A stretch of 64,000 nt of DNA from SAR324 cluster bacterium (GTDB taxonomy: Bacteria; SAR324; NAC60-12), in the NCBI GenBank assembly GCA_015231825.1, contig JADGAV010000007.1:167313-231312 (forward strand). Reading direction: 5' to 3'. Made by a program: the position numbers and the translations under genes. This document shows positions 1-7,823 of this stretch, piece after piece (the stretch's first letter is position 1; each line of letters starts with the position of its first letter). Under the pieces are notes generated by a model. The model worked only from the letters and a program-made list of their open reading frames with translations, made no database searches and was not told the origin of the DNA.

Positions 1-30
1 TGAATTCATAGGAACTGCTTTGCAAACGAT

Positions 31-894
31 TCAAAATGGTGAATTGGGGGAGGCCGCTTCCAGATCGGCAATTTTTCGAGTTTGCAGCACATTTTGGGGA
101 TTGGAATAAACCGTCGCCCGATTTCCACGACAAAAACCAAACAAAGTCATTCCCAACCTTTCTGCCAGCTGAACTGCCAGCGTCGATGGCGCGGAAACAG
201 CCAAAAGGAAAGGGATCCCTGCCCGGTATGTTTTCGAGACGATTTCGTATGAAATTCTCCCACTGACCAACATGAATTCCGCCTTTGGAATGTCTCCCGT
301 TTCCAACAGTCCGCCAATTACCTTATCCACCGCATTGTGCCGGCCAATATCTTCGAAAATCGCCAGCAGCTTACCTGCATTATCAAAAGCCGCGGCTGCA
401 TGGGACCCGCCTGAATACTGAAAAGTCTTTTGCCGCTGCTTCATCTTGTCGTACATACTCTCAATATTTCCTGTGTCAAGCAATCCGGCAGGGGTCAACC
501 CTTCTCCTTCAATTGCAATTGCGCTCAACTCCGTTTTTCCGCAGAGTCCACAGGATGCACTGGAGACCATCGTCCTGTTATTTGACAGCTGTTTTTTATC
601 TCGCCCGCTGAAAGACAGCCATACATTGACCGTTTCCGTGATCCCGGTCTCGGGATTTTCTTCTTCATGGAAATTCTTCATATCTTCGGGGCCAGCCAGA
701 ATTCCCTCTGTATAAAGCAAGCCTCCGACCAGAACACGGTCGTCGCCCGGGGTCCGCATCGTCACAGTATAGGGAATCGAGTTGATCGTAATCTGCAAAG
801 CAGCTTCTACTGCCAAATAATCGTCAACCGGTACAACCTGATTATCCTGAATTTTTGTTCCGGAAAATTTATTGAATTTCTCTGATCTCGACAT
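31..894 (-). CDS. fdhD: Formate dehydrogenase accessory sulfurtransferase FdhD
   Basis: FdhD transfers sulfur from the cysteine desulfurase IscS to the molybdenum cofactor before insertion into formate dehydrogenase, and acts in the cytoplasm. At 287 aa the length is normal. The persulfide-carrying CGLC motif lies at residues 115-118, and the family signature around EDIGRHNAVDK and the SGRISYE block follow in order. The ATG at 894 has only a weak ribosome binding site. It is the last gene of a minus-strand group after moeA and a cysteine hydrolase, which fits molybdenum-cofactor work. The formate dehydrogenase itself is not in the window and may lie beyond the left edge (inference). Confidence 0.95.
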   Translation of the reverse strand: MSRSEKFNKFSGTKIQDNQVVPVDDYLAVEAALQITINSIPYTVTMRTPGDDRVLVGGLLYTEGILAGPEDMKNFHEEENPETGITETVNVWLSFSGRDKKQLSNNRTMVSSASCGLCGKTELSAIAIEGEGLTPAGLLDTGNIESMYDKMKQRQKTFQYSGGSHAAAAFDNAGKLLAIFEDIGRHNAVDKVIGGLLETGDIPKAEFMLVSGRISYEIVSKTYRAGIPFLLAVSAPSTLAVQLAERLGMTLFGFCRGNRATVYSNPQNVLQTRKIADLEAASPNSPF

Positions 895-982
895 TCCAGG
901 TTCCAGGGAAAATGGGAAATTGCAGCAATGGGAATTCCGGCTTGAATTTACTGAAAATTTTTAAAACTAGCAAACAGATCTT

Positions 983-1531
983 TTAAAGAGAAAGCAGGAT
1001 CTCTTCAGTATTTTTCAATTGGGCATAGACCGGAAAAAGGGCAGCCATAAAAGCACCATGGACCTGTTCTGCAGCAATAGTTTTATTTTGATACTGCAGA
1101 TCCCGGGTGGCACAGGCATCCCCGGCTACTGTGCATTTAAAGCCAAAATCAAATGCGGCTCTTGCAGTGGCATCGACACACATGTGGCTCATTGCTCCGC
1201 AGAGGACCAAATTTTCAATTTCGGCCTCACGCAGCTCTTCCAAAAGATTTGTATTCCTGAAACTGTTTGGAAAATTTTTTTTGATCACTTTCTCTGATTC
1301 CAGTGGCAGCACCGCTTCATTGAAATCAACACCTGGCGTATCCGGGACAAAAAATGCTGCTCCTTCGTATTCAGAAAAGTGCTGGATGTGATAGAGTGCA
1401 TATTTCTTTTCTCGAAAAGCCTTCAACAGCTTTTTTGCATTTTTGGCCGCATCTTCGATGCCGGATAATTCCATTTTCCCGCCTGGAAAGTAATCTCTTT
1501 GCAGATCAATAATGATTAAGGCATTGCCCAT
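983..1531 (-). CDS. Isochorismatase-family cysteine hydrolase
   Basis: Cytoplasmic hydrolase of the isochorismatase/nicotinamidase fold, 182 aa, a single domain of usual length. The family catalytic triad is visible: Asp9 in LIIIDLQRDYF, Lys84 or Lys85 in VIKKNFPNSF, and Cys118 in MSHMCVDAT. The substrate cannot be read from sequence; relatives cleave nicotinamide, N-carbamoyl compounds or isochorismate. The ATG at 1531 has a clear AGGAG ribosome binding site. It lies between moeA and fdhD on the same strand (about 100 bp from moeA, 88 bp from fdhD), so co-transcription is plausible, but no functional link to molybdenum cofactor is known to me. Confidence 0.88.
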   Translation of the reverse strand: MGNALIIIDLQRDYFPGGKMELSGIEDAAKNAKKLLKAFREKKYALYHIQHFSEYEGAAFFVPDTPGVDFNEAVLPLESEKVIKKNFPNSFRNTNLLEELREAEIENLVLCGAMSHMCVDATARAAFDFGFKCTVAGDACATRDLQYQNKTIAAEQVHGAFMAALFPVYAQLKNTEEILLSL

Positions 1532-1630
1532 TGTTTCTCCTGATTCTATGAAGTTACCGGGGTCAGTTTGTCTCGAAAAGAGACGTTAAAGGAATACAAT
1601 AAATGAGTCAAGGTGAGTTCTCGCGAATAT

Positions 1631-2893
1631 CTAATGTAGAAAATTGTCGTCAGAGCCAATCGATCTGACTGAAACAGATGTACCTTTTTCAAGCTCAGAC
1701 TGAAATTCAGGAACTTCGATCAACGCATTGGCCAGCAGTGCTGACGGATTTGTACCGCTGCTTTTGCTTCGCAGTGGAGTGACTTTGGCGAGACCTTCTG
1801 AATCGAAGCGAAGCCACCCAGGGACAAAATACCGCGGCCCGGTTCCTGCCCTGATATTGTCCGTTAAGCGAGCCTGAATGCAGGGGTGCTGCCATCTGGA
1901 ACAGCCTGCTAGTTTCAGTAAAGCAGGCCGCATCAACAATTCGAAGGCTCCCCATGATGGGATAGGTGTCCCGGGAAGCCCGAAAAAAAGCGTGCTTCCC
2001 TTCGTTGCAAAAATAGTTGAAGGCCCCAAATTGATCTGGGTTCTTCTAAATTGGATAGCCGCACCCAGCCTTTCAAAAACCTCGCAGGCAAAATCAAAGT
2101 CTCCCCGTGAAGAACCGCCAAGTGTCACGACGATGTCAGAGGTCAGTGAACTGGACTTGGATTCAGGAAGGCAGGGGCGCAAGAAGTCTTCAATCTGGTC
2201 GGGATCGTCTCGGGCAATTCCAAGTCGCCTGGAAATTCCGCCGTATTGGAGGATCGATCCTTCGAGTGCATAAAGATTGCTAACATGCAACTTCCCCGGT
2301 TTGAGAGGCTGTGTCAGCTCCAAAAGTTCGTCGCCGATGGCCAGCAGGGCCACTCGCGGCTGTTGATGAACCTGCAGACTTGAGATCCCCAGTTTCGCCA
2401 ACATTCCCAAAGCTTGTGGGGTGACCCGATCACCGGAACGGAGAACCTGATCTCCTGATCTGAGATGCTGACCTTCTGCAATCACATTTTCTCCAGCTGT
2501 CAGGGGGGTTTCGAGGACAACGGTTCGTTCGTCCGGCATGCTCGTATCTTCCTGTTTGACAACCGCATCAGCACCTTCAGGCAGCAGAGCTCCGGTCATA
2601 ATTCTCAGCGCAGTTCCCGGATCCAGCCTCTCTTGCGGAAGATGGCCCGCCCCCAGCACCCCTGAAACAGGCAAATCAATCGGACTACCCGGCGAAGCAG
2701 CTTGAGTGTCGAAGGCACGAAGACAAAATCCATCCATGGCCGATTTGGCTGCGGGCGGATCATTGTCAAGCGCGCAGACATCATCTGCCAGAACTCTCCC
2801 CATCGCTTCAAAGAAGGAAGCAATCTCAACAGGCAAGGGTCGACAGGAGGAGAGGACCTGGGCAAGAGATTCCTGATAAGTATTGATCTTCAT
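1631..2893 (-). CDS. moeA: MoeA-like molybdopterin molybdenumtransferase
   Basis: MoeA inserts molybdate into adenylylated molybdopterin in the cytoplasm. The MoeA core is present: SAMDGF near the N terminus, RIMTGALLPEGADAVVKQED, an IGDEL block, and a MoCF-type domain with LGGSSRGDFDF and FGLPG. I start it at the ATG at 2893 (420 aa), because the frame extends upstream only to a TTG and MoeA proteins usually begin close to this sequence. The C-terminal active-site segment is unusual: where the family normally has a KPGKP-type loop and GLPGNPVS, this protein has NLGPS and GLPGTPIP. It may be a normal but divergent MoeA or a specialised paralogue. Neighbouring fdhD supports a cofactor role. 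Confidence 0.88.
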   Translation of the reverse strand: MKINTYQESLAQVLSSCRPLPVEIASFFEAMGRVLADDVCALDNDPPAAKSAMDGFCLRAFDTQAASPGSPIDLPVSGVLGAGHLPQERLDPGTALRIMTGALLPEGADAVVKQEDTSMPDERTVVLETPLTAGENVIAEGQHLRSGDQVLRSGDRVTPQALGMLAKLGISSLQVHQQPRVALLAIGDELLELTQPLKPGKLHVSNLYALEGSILQYGGISRRLGIARDDPDQIEDFLRPCLPESKSSSLTSDIVVTLGGSSRGDFDFACEVFERLGAAIQFRRTQINLGPSTIFATKGSTLFFGLPGTPIPSWGAFELLMRPALLKLAGCSRWQHPCIQARLTDNIRAGTGPRYFVPGWLRFDSEGLAKVTPLRSKSSGTNPSALLANALIEVPEFQSELEKGTSVSVRSIGSDDNFLH

Positions 2894-3047
2894 GATTTTT
2901 TTGATTTTTATCGTCTGGATTTCCTCAGCAAGGGAATTGCTTTTTGAGATGCTCAATATTGCGATCCCGGGATTGTATCAAATACTATGCGCTTTGCAAT
3001 GATCCCATTGAAAAATAGCTTAAAAAAGAAGATGTCTGGAGGGTACA

Positions 3048-3065
3048 CCCCCAATCAAATGGGGG
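3048..3065. other. GC-rich hairpin downstream of the DUF1127 gene
   Basis: Perfect 6-bp inverted repeat CCCCCA / TGGGGG with an ATCAAA loop, in the gap between moeA and the DUF1127 gene. Read on the minus strand it follows the DUF1127 stop by about 70 bp, and a T-rich stretch comes some 18 bases later, so it could be a weak or factor-assisted terminator. The distance to the T-run makes this uncertain. Confidence 0.35.
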
Positions 3066-3131
3066 AATCGGGAAGAGGGGGATTTGCAAAGCGACAAGGA
3101 AATTTGCAGGAAACTCTGACTGATCCTGTCA

Positions 3132-3404
3132 TCAATTCTGCCAAAACCATTTTTCAGTTTCTTTGACTGCATCGAAACGGCTGACGCCCAAATCTTTCAA
3201 CTGATGCTCATCCATCATTGCCAGGTTCCTTCTTTCTTTTGCTCGTTCCAGCCAGAAAAGGAGAAGAATCCATTTGGATCTGAAGTAAAATTTGAGTGAC
3301 TCAAGATGATGGTTGCCGACTTCAGAAGTCCTGTTCCCCTGAGGGATATCCATCCAATGGACCGGGGTAATATACAATTTTCCACTTAGTTTATCTAATT
3401 TCAT
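3132..3404 (-). CDS. DUF1127 domain small protein
   Basis: 90-aa protein whose last 40 residues match the DUF1127 (YjiS-like) pattern: WLERAKERRNLAMMDEHQL, then KDLGVSRFDAVKE and a terminal WFWQ. Arg-rich DUF1127 proteins are reported to bind RNA or affect phosphate and carbon metabolism, but the role of this copy is unknown. The N-terminal 45 residues are not recognised. The ATG at 3404 has an AGAGGAAAA ribosome binding site. It is divergent from a GcvA-like LysR gene, a common arrangement for DUF1127 genes, suggesting that the regulator controls it. Confidence 0.85.
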   Translation of the reverse strand: MKLDKLSGKLYITPVHWMDIPQGNRTSEVGNHHLESLKFYFRSKWILLLFWLERAKERRNLAMMDEHQLKDLGVSRFDAVKETEKWFWQN

Positions 3405-3472
3405 GATGCTTTTTCCTCTTCGCCAATTGTGCCAAAATCGACTTGTTCAATTTATCCGTTTGTTTTATTTCT

Positions 3473-3500
3473 ATTGTAGCAATTGAGCATCTTTATACAA
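3473..3500 (-). promoter_or_regulatory. Sigma70-like promoter for the DUF1127 gene
   Basis: On the minus strand TTGTAT (3500-3495) and TACAAT (3478-3473) are separated by 16 bases, close to the sigma70 consensus, about 70 bases upstream of the DUF1127 start codon. A palindrome sits immediately upstream at 3506-3533, positioned where an activating LysR protein would bind. Confidence 0.5.
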
Positions 3501-3505
3501 ACGAT

Positions 3506-3533
3506 GAATTCTAAATCTATAACTTAGAAATTC
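3506..3533. promoter_or_regulatory. Palindromic candidate LysR operator
   Basis: GAATTCTAA and TTAGAAATTC form a near-perfect dyad; the core is TTCTAA, 9 spacer bases, TTAGAA (3509-3529). It lies in the 140-bp gap between the divergent DUF1127 and LysR genes and ends 11 bases before the LysR start codon. The position fits autoregulation of the LysR gene and control of DUF1127. Binding is inferred. Confidence 0.5.
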
Positions 3534-3544
3534 TATAGCAACTC

Positions 3545-4513
3545 ATGGCTTATCAGCTTCCTTCTCTGAACGGGCTTCGTGCATTCGAGGCAACGGCACG
3601 TCATCTCAGTTTTAAACAGGCGGGTGCAGAACTTTTTGTCACACCCGGAGCCATCAGTCAGCAGGTCAAAGCACTCGAAGAAGAACTGGGGGTGCCGCTT
3701 TTTCGCCGATTTTCCCGCAAGATTGAATTGACCGAAGCAGGGAGATTATTTTTACCTCCTGTGCAACGTGCGTTTCAAAACATTTCTGAAGCGACAACCA
3801 ACCTCGAAAAACGTGACAAATCCGGGGTATTGAACATCAGCCTTCCTCCCGCCTTCGCCATCAAGTGGATCACACCACGAATTTCCAGTTTCCAGGCGCT
3901 TTACCCCGATATTGAAGCTCATATACACGCCAGCAATCAGCTGGTGGATTTTGACCGTCAGAATATTGATCTTGCTATTCGATGGGGTTTTGGCAAATAC
4001 CCTGGACTGCGCAGCGAGCATCTTTTGTCTGTCAGCTTTTTTCCCGTGTGCAGCCCTCGCTTGAAAGAAGGCCCGAAGCCCCTGGAAAAACCCTCTGATT
4101 TGGCCCATCATACTCTGCTGCACAATGAACTTCGCAAGGAATGGCCATTATGGATCAAGGCGCTCAATTTGTCTGATGTCGTGGATGGGAGCAAAGGTCC
4201 CAGTTTCAGCAACGACGGCCTGGTTCTGATGGCAGCCATTGAAGGGCAAGGGGTGGCATTGGGAGAAAACCTTTTGGTGGAAAAAGATTTGAGGACCGGA
4301 TTGCTCGTCAAATTGTTTGATATTTCATTTCCAACGAATGTTGCCTACTATATTGTTTGTCCTGAAGAAAGATGGGACCAGCCAAAAATAAAATTCTTCC
4401 GGGAGTGGGTGACAGCCGAAGCCAAAAAAACTGAACGGGTCGTCGAAGATGAGATTCGTGATTACAGCTTACAGGACCTAATCGGTGCTGCAGGATACAC
4501 GGGAAAGAAATAA
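3545..4513 (+). CDS. LysR-family transcriptional regulator, GcvA-like
   Basis: 322-aa DNA-binding regulator. The N-terminal winged helix-turn-helix (about residues 6-65, with LRAFEATARHLSFKQAGAEL and the recognition helix in TPGAISQQVKALEEELG) is typical of the GcvA subgroup. A LysR substrate-binding domain follows (about 90-300), with NISLPPAFAIKWITPR and the NLLVEKDL region. The ligand is unknown; GcvA relatives sense glycine or other amino acids. It is divergent from a DUF1127 gene with a palindrome in between. The C terminus extends some 15 residues beyond the usual domain end. Confidence 0.92.
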   Translation: MAYQLPSLNGLRAFEATARHLSFKQAGAELFVTPGAISQQVKALEEELGVPLFRRFSRKIELTEAGRLFLPPVQRAFQNISEATTNLEKRDKSGVLNISLPPAFAIKWITPRISSFQALYPDIEAHIHASNQLVDFDRQNIDLAIRWGFGKYPGLRSEHLLSVSFFPVCSPRLKEGPKPLEKPSDLAHHTLLHNELRKEWPLWIKALNLSDVVDGSKGPSFSNDGLVLMAAIEGQGVALGENLLVEKDLRTGLLVKLFDISFPTNVAYYIVCPEERWDQPKIKFFREWVTAEAKKTERVVEDEIRDYSLQDLIGAAGYTGKK

Positions 4514-4524
4514 GGGAAATATTC

Positions 4525-4535
4525 GGGGGGGGGGG
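4525..4535. repeat. Run of 11 G
   Basis: A homopolymer of eleven G followed by AA and six T, between the convergent LysR and Gfo/Idh/MocA genes. Such tracts are prone to polymerase slippage and to sequencing error, so the exact length should be treated with caution. No gene is interrupted. Confidence 0.8.
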
Positions 4536-4643
4536 AATTTTTTCTGAACATCTGCCGGTCGCCCAGCAAAGGCAGTTGATGATCAAAAATTCGAGTAAAG
4601 GATCATCTGATCTGCCAATGCTCTTCCTAGACAACAGAGATGC

Positions 4644-5705
4644 TCAGGTCAAACGACTCAGCAAAGTTTGTTCTCCGGTGCGGGCAGAGTCAATCGCCCC
4701 GCGGATTAATCTCAAAGCATTTAATGCGCTGATTCCATCCGTTTCCGGGGTTCTACCCGATACAATGCAATCCGCAAATTCTTCAATTTCCTCAAGAATT
4801 GGATTTCCAACTGCAATGGGAACCGCCTCTGCACCAGTCTGTCCTTTTTTGAATATCTGCACTGTTGTGTCTTCATCAACCCTTTCCCACCATTTTAAGT
4901 ATTCTTCAAAGGGCAGTTCCGGAGGGGTGATCGTGCACAAAAGATTGGCTTCAGTTCCGTAGATATAAAACCAGACGGCCTTCGGTGAGGCGTAATTGGA
5001 TCCAAGATAGCCCAGGACTCCCGACTCATACTGAAAGAGAAGTGCGGTCACGTCCTCAACAGGGGCTTCAATGTAGAGTTTATTAAAATAGGAAAAGGCT
5101 GACTTGATCGATCCGAATAAATAGTTAAAAACATCCGCATGGTGGATTCCCATGGTCATCAGGGAACCCGCCGGACATCCCGTATCATCCCCTCTCCATC
5201 GAAAGCTGGCAGGAGTCAGGGAAAAACCGATATTCTGTGAATAGTTTCCTTCAACTTGAATAGGCTTTCCGATGCTTCCGCCATCGATCAGTTCTTTCAG
5301 TTTTCGGATTCCCGTCAAGCGTCGCATATGTTGACCGACCATCAACGTGACGCCTGCCTTCTGGCAGACCTCGATCATTTTTTCTCCATCGGCAATTGTA
5401 TTCGCAATGGGTTTTTCGACAAAGATATGCTTGCCGTGTTCTGCAGCAAGAATGGTTTGTTCCGGATGCAAAAAATTAGGAGTGGCCAAATGGATTCCAT
5501 CAATATCGTCGCGCTTGAGCACGGCTTCGAAACTTTCCTCGGCTTCACAAGCAAATTTTTTGCTGCAAGCCTCCCGTTTTTCTGGAATTTCATCAAAGCA
5601 GGTCACCAGATTGACTCTGCTGCTTTTGTTCATCACATGGCCAATACAGCCGGACCAGGCGCCAGCCCCGATCAACGCTAGATTGACTACTTTCCCTTCA
5701 GCCAT
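4644..5705 (-). CDS. Gfo/Idh/MocA family oxidoreductase
   Basis: NAD(P)-dependent sugar- or inositol-type dehydrogenase, 353 aa. The N-terminal Rossmann fold has ALIGAGAWSG at residues 10-19 and the family's conserved VEKPIA motif about residue 95-100, where the Lys acts in catalysis. The C-terminal alpha/beta domain carries GIHHADVFNYLFG with the conserved His-x-x-Asp. The substrate is unknown. The ATG at 5705 has a strong GAGGGGG ribosome binding site. A cupin gene lies 35 bp upstream on the same strand; the pair probably forms an operon handling a sugar-like compound. Confidence 0.92.
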   Translation of the reverse strand: MAEGKVVNLALIGAGAWSGCIGHVMNKSSRVNLVTCFDEIPEKREACSKKFACEAEESFEAVLKRDDIDGIHLATPNFLHPEQTILAAEHGKHIFVEKPIANTIADGEKMIEVCQKAGVTLMVGQHMRRLTGIRKLKELIDGGSIGKPIQVEGNYSQNIGFSLTPASFRWRGDDTGCPAGSLMTMGIHHADVFNYLFGSIKSAFSYFNKLYIEAPVEDVTALLFQYESGVLGYLGSNYASPKAVWFYIYGTEANLLCTITPPELPFEEYLKWWERVDEDTTVQIFKKGQTGAEAVPIAVGNPILEEIEEFADCIVSGRTPETDGISALNALRLIRGAIDSARTGEQTLLSRLT

Positions 5706-5740
5706 TTCAGCCCCCTCTTTGTATTTATGTAATATTTGAA

Positions 5741-6112
5741 TTAAGACTCTTTCACCTCAACAAAATCATTGGTGACCGGAGGATTCGTAAAAAATTCAAG
5801 GTAGCGGAATTCATTGTCCGAACGATTGATGGTCGTGTGTTTCATTTTTGCAGGAATAAAAATCACATCCCCTTCTTCAAATGGAAATTCCTCTCCATTC
5901 ATTACTTCTGTCGCTTTTCCGCTGATGGCCATAATAATCGATTCACGCTTCTCATGGTAGTGATAAGGAACCTGACTGTGAGGTGCCAGCACTCCAAACA
6001 TTCCCCCCATATCCTTGGCATCGTGCTCATTCGTGAGAATTTCGGGCCGGTAGATTTGACCGGGGGTCGGGTTCGCCATATTCACGTACTCGCCAACTTT
6101 AAATTTTTTCAT
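5741..6112 (-). CDS. Single-domain cupin protein
   Basis: 123-aa cupin. The metal-binding motifs are visible: PYHYHEKRESIIMAISG (two His and a Glu of motif 1) and GDVIFIPAKMKHTTIN (His of motif 2). Small cupins act as isomerases, epimerases, dioxygenases or ligand binders, so no specific reaction can be named. The ATG at 6112 has an AAAGGA ribosome binding site. It is upstream of the Gfo/Idh/MocA dehydrogenase on the same strand, so it could be an accessory enzyme of the same sugar pathway. Confidence 0.85.
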   Translation of the reverse strand: MKKFKVGEYVNMANPTPGQIYRPEILTNEHDAKDMGGMFGVLAPHSQVPYHYHEKRESIIMAISGKATEVMNGEEFPFEEGDVIFIPAKMKHTTINRSDNEFRYLEFFTNPPVTNDFVEVKES

Positions 6113-6486
6113 GAGATTCCTTTCGATTAGAGGATGTAATAACGTTAAAAAACAACTCAGACAATGGGTGTGAGATTAGTATAATCACTGGAAAAATTCA
6201 ATCATAGAAAAGAATTATTCCGTAATTCAAGCCGAATTACGAAATTGCCAAGCCATTCCTCTTTTGCCGAAAGAATATTCTTATCAAAATGCCCTACTGA
6301 TCGATTCAATTTAAACCGGCATTTTTCAAAAAATTTATGAATATTTAATAATATTAATGCCTTACTTGATTTTCTCCGTTCTTTTTAAATGTTGGCACAC
6401 AAGCTGTAGAAAGCTGGAAAGAAGAAGAATTGACCGCGTTGGTAGCACCAGCATTTTGAATCACCCAATCGATCCAGGGGCGGAAC
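6113..6486. promoter_or_regulatory. AT-rich divergent intergenic region with a TGGCAC motif
   Basis: 374 bp between the cupin gene (minus) and the 437-aa unknown (plus). It is AT-rich with no gene of its own. At 6382-6406 it carries TTTTTAAAT followed by TTGGCACACAAGCTG, which closely resembles a segment upstream of the paralogous gene at 27075. The TGGCAC part looks like a sigma54 -24 element, but the -12 GC is replaced by GT, so sigma54 use is unproven. Confidence 0.4.
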
Positions 6487-7800
6487 ATGCAAAAAATTCA
6501 ACTCAAAACTTCAAAGTGTAGTTTGAAAGAAGTGATCGGCAAAGAAATTCACGAAGTCAACTGGCAGGAAGGAATTGGAGAATTTGCAATCAGGTATGAT
6601 AATTTTACTATGATACCCTGGCTTTTGCCGCATTGGTTGGGTGAAAAAAAGATTCGCGTTCGCGAAATCTGCGAATGGAAAAGCTCCAGTTCCTTCCTGA
6701 CTCGTGCTTTTGATATTTTAAAAAAAGACAAAAAAAGCAGGGACTCGCTGACGCGCACAACGGGTGAGGAGTTGCTAAAATTTTTAGAAATTGAAAGTAC
6801 CAAATTGACCAAATCTTTAAAAAACTCACCTCAGGATGGAGAGCTTCGTTCCCAGCTTGTCAGCAAAACATTTGAACGATTGAATCAAAAGCCAACTGCT
6901 TCCCTGCAGCAATACAGGGCCCTTTTGCTGCAGGCCGTCATTGCCAATAGTTTTGGCGAAGTTTCTTCAGACAGTCTTTTACTGCTTCGAAAAATCCAGG
7001 ACCGATATTACCTCCACGCCCAACGTTCCTGCCAGGAAAGAATTGCCAGGAATCAGCCGAGAGAAAAGGATCGTCCCGAGAGGAAAAAAGAAAAAGAAAA
7101 AACGGCTGCCCTCAGCATGGTCCACATGAAACTGATGGAAAACGAAAAGAAATATTTAAATACCAAATTGAGAAAAATCGAGGAAACTGCGAAAAACAGA
7201 AAATTTGTTCTGCGCACCAGTGATTTCAAAAAATACGCACCGAACAGTAAAAATAGCGCCTGCATTAAAAATACACTATTGGCCAATTCCTGGAAAGCGG
7301 TTCAAATCATGCGCTGTTTCCCGCTTCTTCATGATGATGCCCAGGCCATTGCTGATCATGTGATCAGGCTCGATCCGAAAAATCCACTGGGAATTTTTTT
7401 AAAAGGCTATATCGCAATTGCCGAGGCAGATTTATTAATCCAGGCTTTTAAAGCGGGATACAAGTCCCAAAGCAGACTGTTTCAGATTCAAAATATATTG
7501 AAAACAACAATCAAATACTATGAACATGCACTTCTGCTCATCGACAAAGACTACTGTTCTGCCAACCTGAACATCCTTGCCGAATATGCAAACACCATCT
7601 TCTTCATGCACAACATGGGAAAAATGGTAAAACCCGTCCCGGCGCTTGTATTGAAAAAATACGTCAATAATATTAGTTTTTTACTGATGAATGCCTTTCA
7701 ACACACGGAATCGGAATCCATCCGGCAGGCCATTTTGAAAATGGAACAGATTACGGTACAAAGCAATGGATACAACGCAGTTCAAGCCCAGTCTGCCTGA
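6487..7800 (+). CDS. Uncharacterised helical protein, paralogue of the gene at 27075
   Basis: 437 aa, no family recognised. It has no signal peptide or membrane segment, so it is probably cytoplasmic. It is mostly helical and rich in Lys and Glu, with a very basic, probably coiled-coil stretch at about 185-240. Residues 268-325 (including VQIMRCFPLL, IADHVIRLD and IFLKGYIAIAEADLL) align with residues 270-327 of the 444-aa protein encoded at 27075 (VQVIRGCTLLYP, IADKVIKHG, YFLKGQLYADEYLL); weaker similarity covers residues 160-187. The two are therefore probably full-length paralogues. The ATG at 6487 follows AGGGGCGG. It stands alone between a divergent cupin gene and a convergent ThDP enzyme gene. 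Confidence 0.8.
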   Translation: MQKIQLKTSKCSLKEVIGKEIHEVNWQEGIGEFAIRYDNFTMIPWLLPHWLGEKKIRVREICEWKSSSSFLTRAFDILKKDKKSRDSLTRTTGEELLKFLEIESTKLTKSLKNSPQDGELRSQLVSKTFERLNQKPTASLQQYRALLLQAVIANSFGEVSSDSLLLLRKIQDRYYLHAQRSCQERIARNQPREKDRPERKKEKEKTAALSMVHMKLMENEKKYLNTKLRKIEETAKNRKFVLRTSDFKKYAPNSKNSACIKNTLLANSWKAVQIMRCFPLLHDDAQAIADHVIRLDPKNPLGIFLKGYIAIAEADLLIQAFKAGYKSQSRLFQIQNILKTTIKYYEHALLLIDKDYCSANLNILAEYANTIFFMHNMGKMVKPVPALVLKKYVNNISFLLMNAFQHTESESIRQAILKMEQITVQSNGYNAVQAQSA

Positions 7801-7823
7801 TCACGACAAATTAGACGAAGCAA

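Noticed and set aside
1570..1584. GTCTC-GAAAA-GAGAC hairpin upstream of the cysteine hydrolase
   Set aside because: Only 5 bp of stem and no T-run; too weak to call a terminator.
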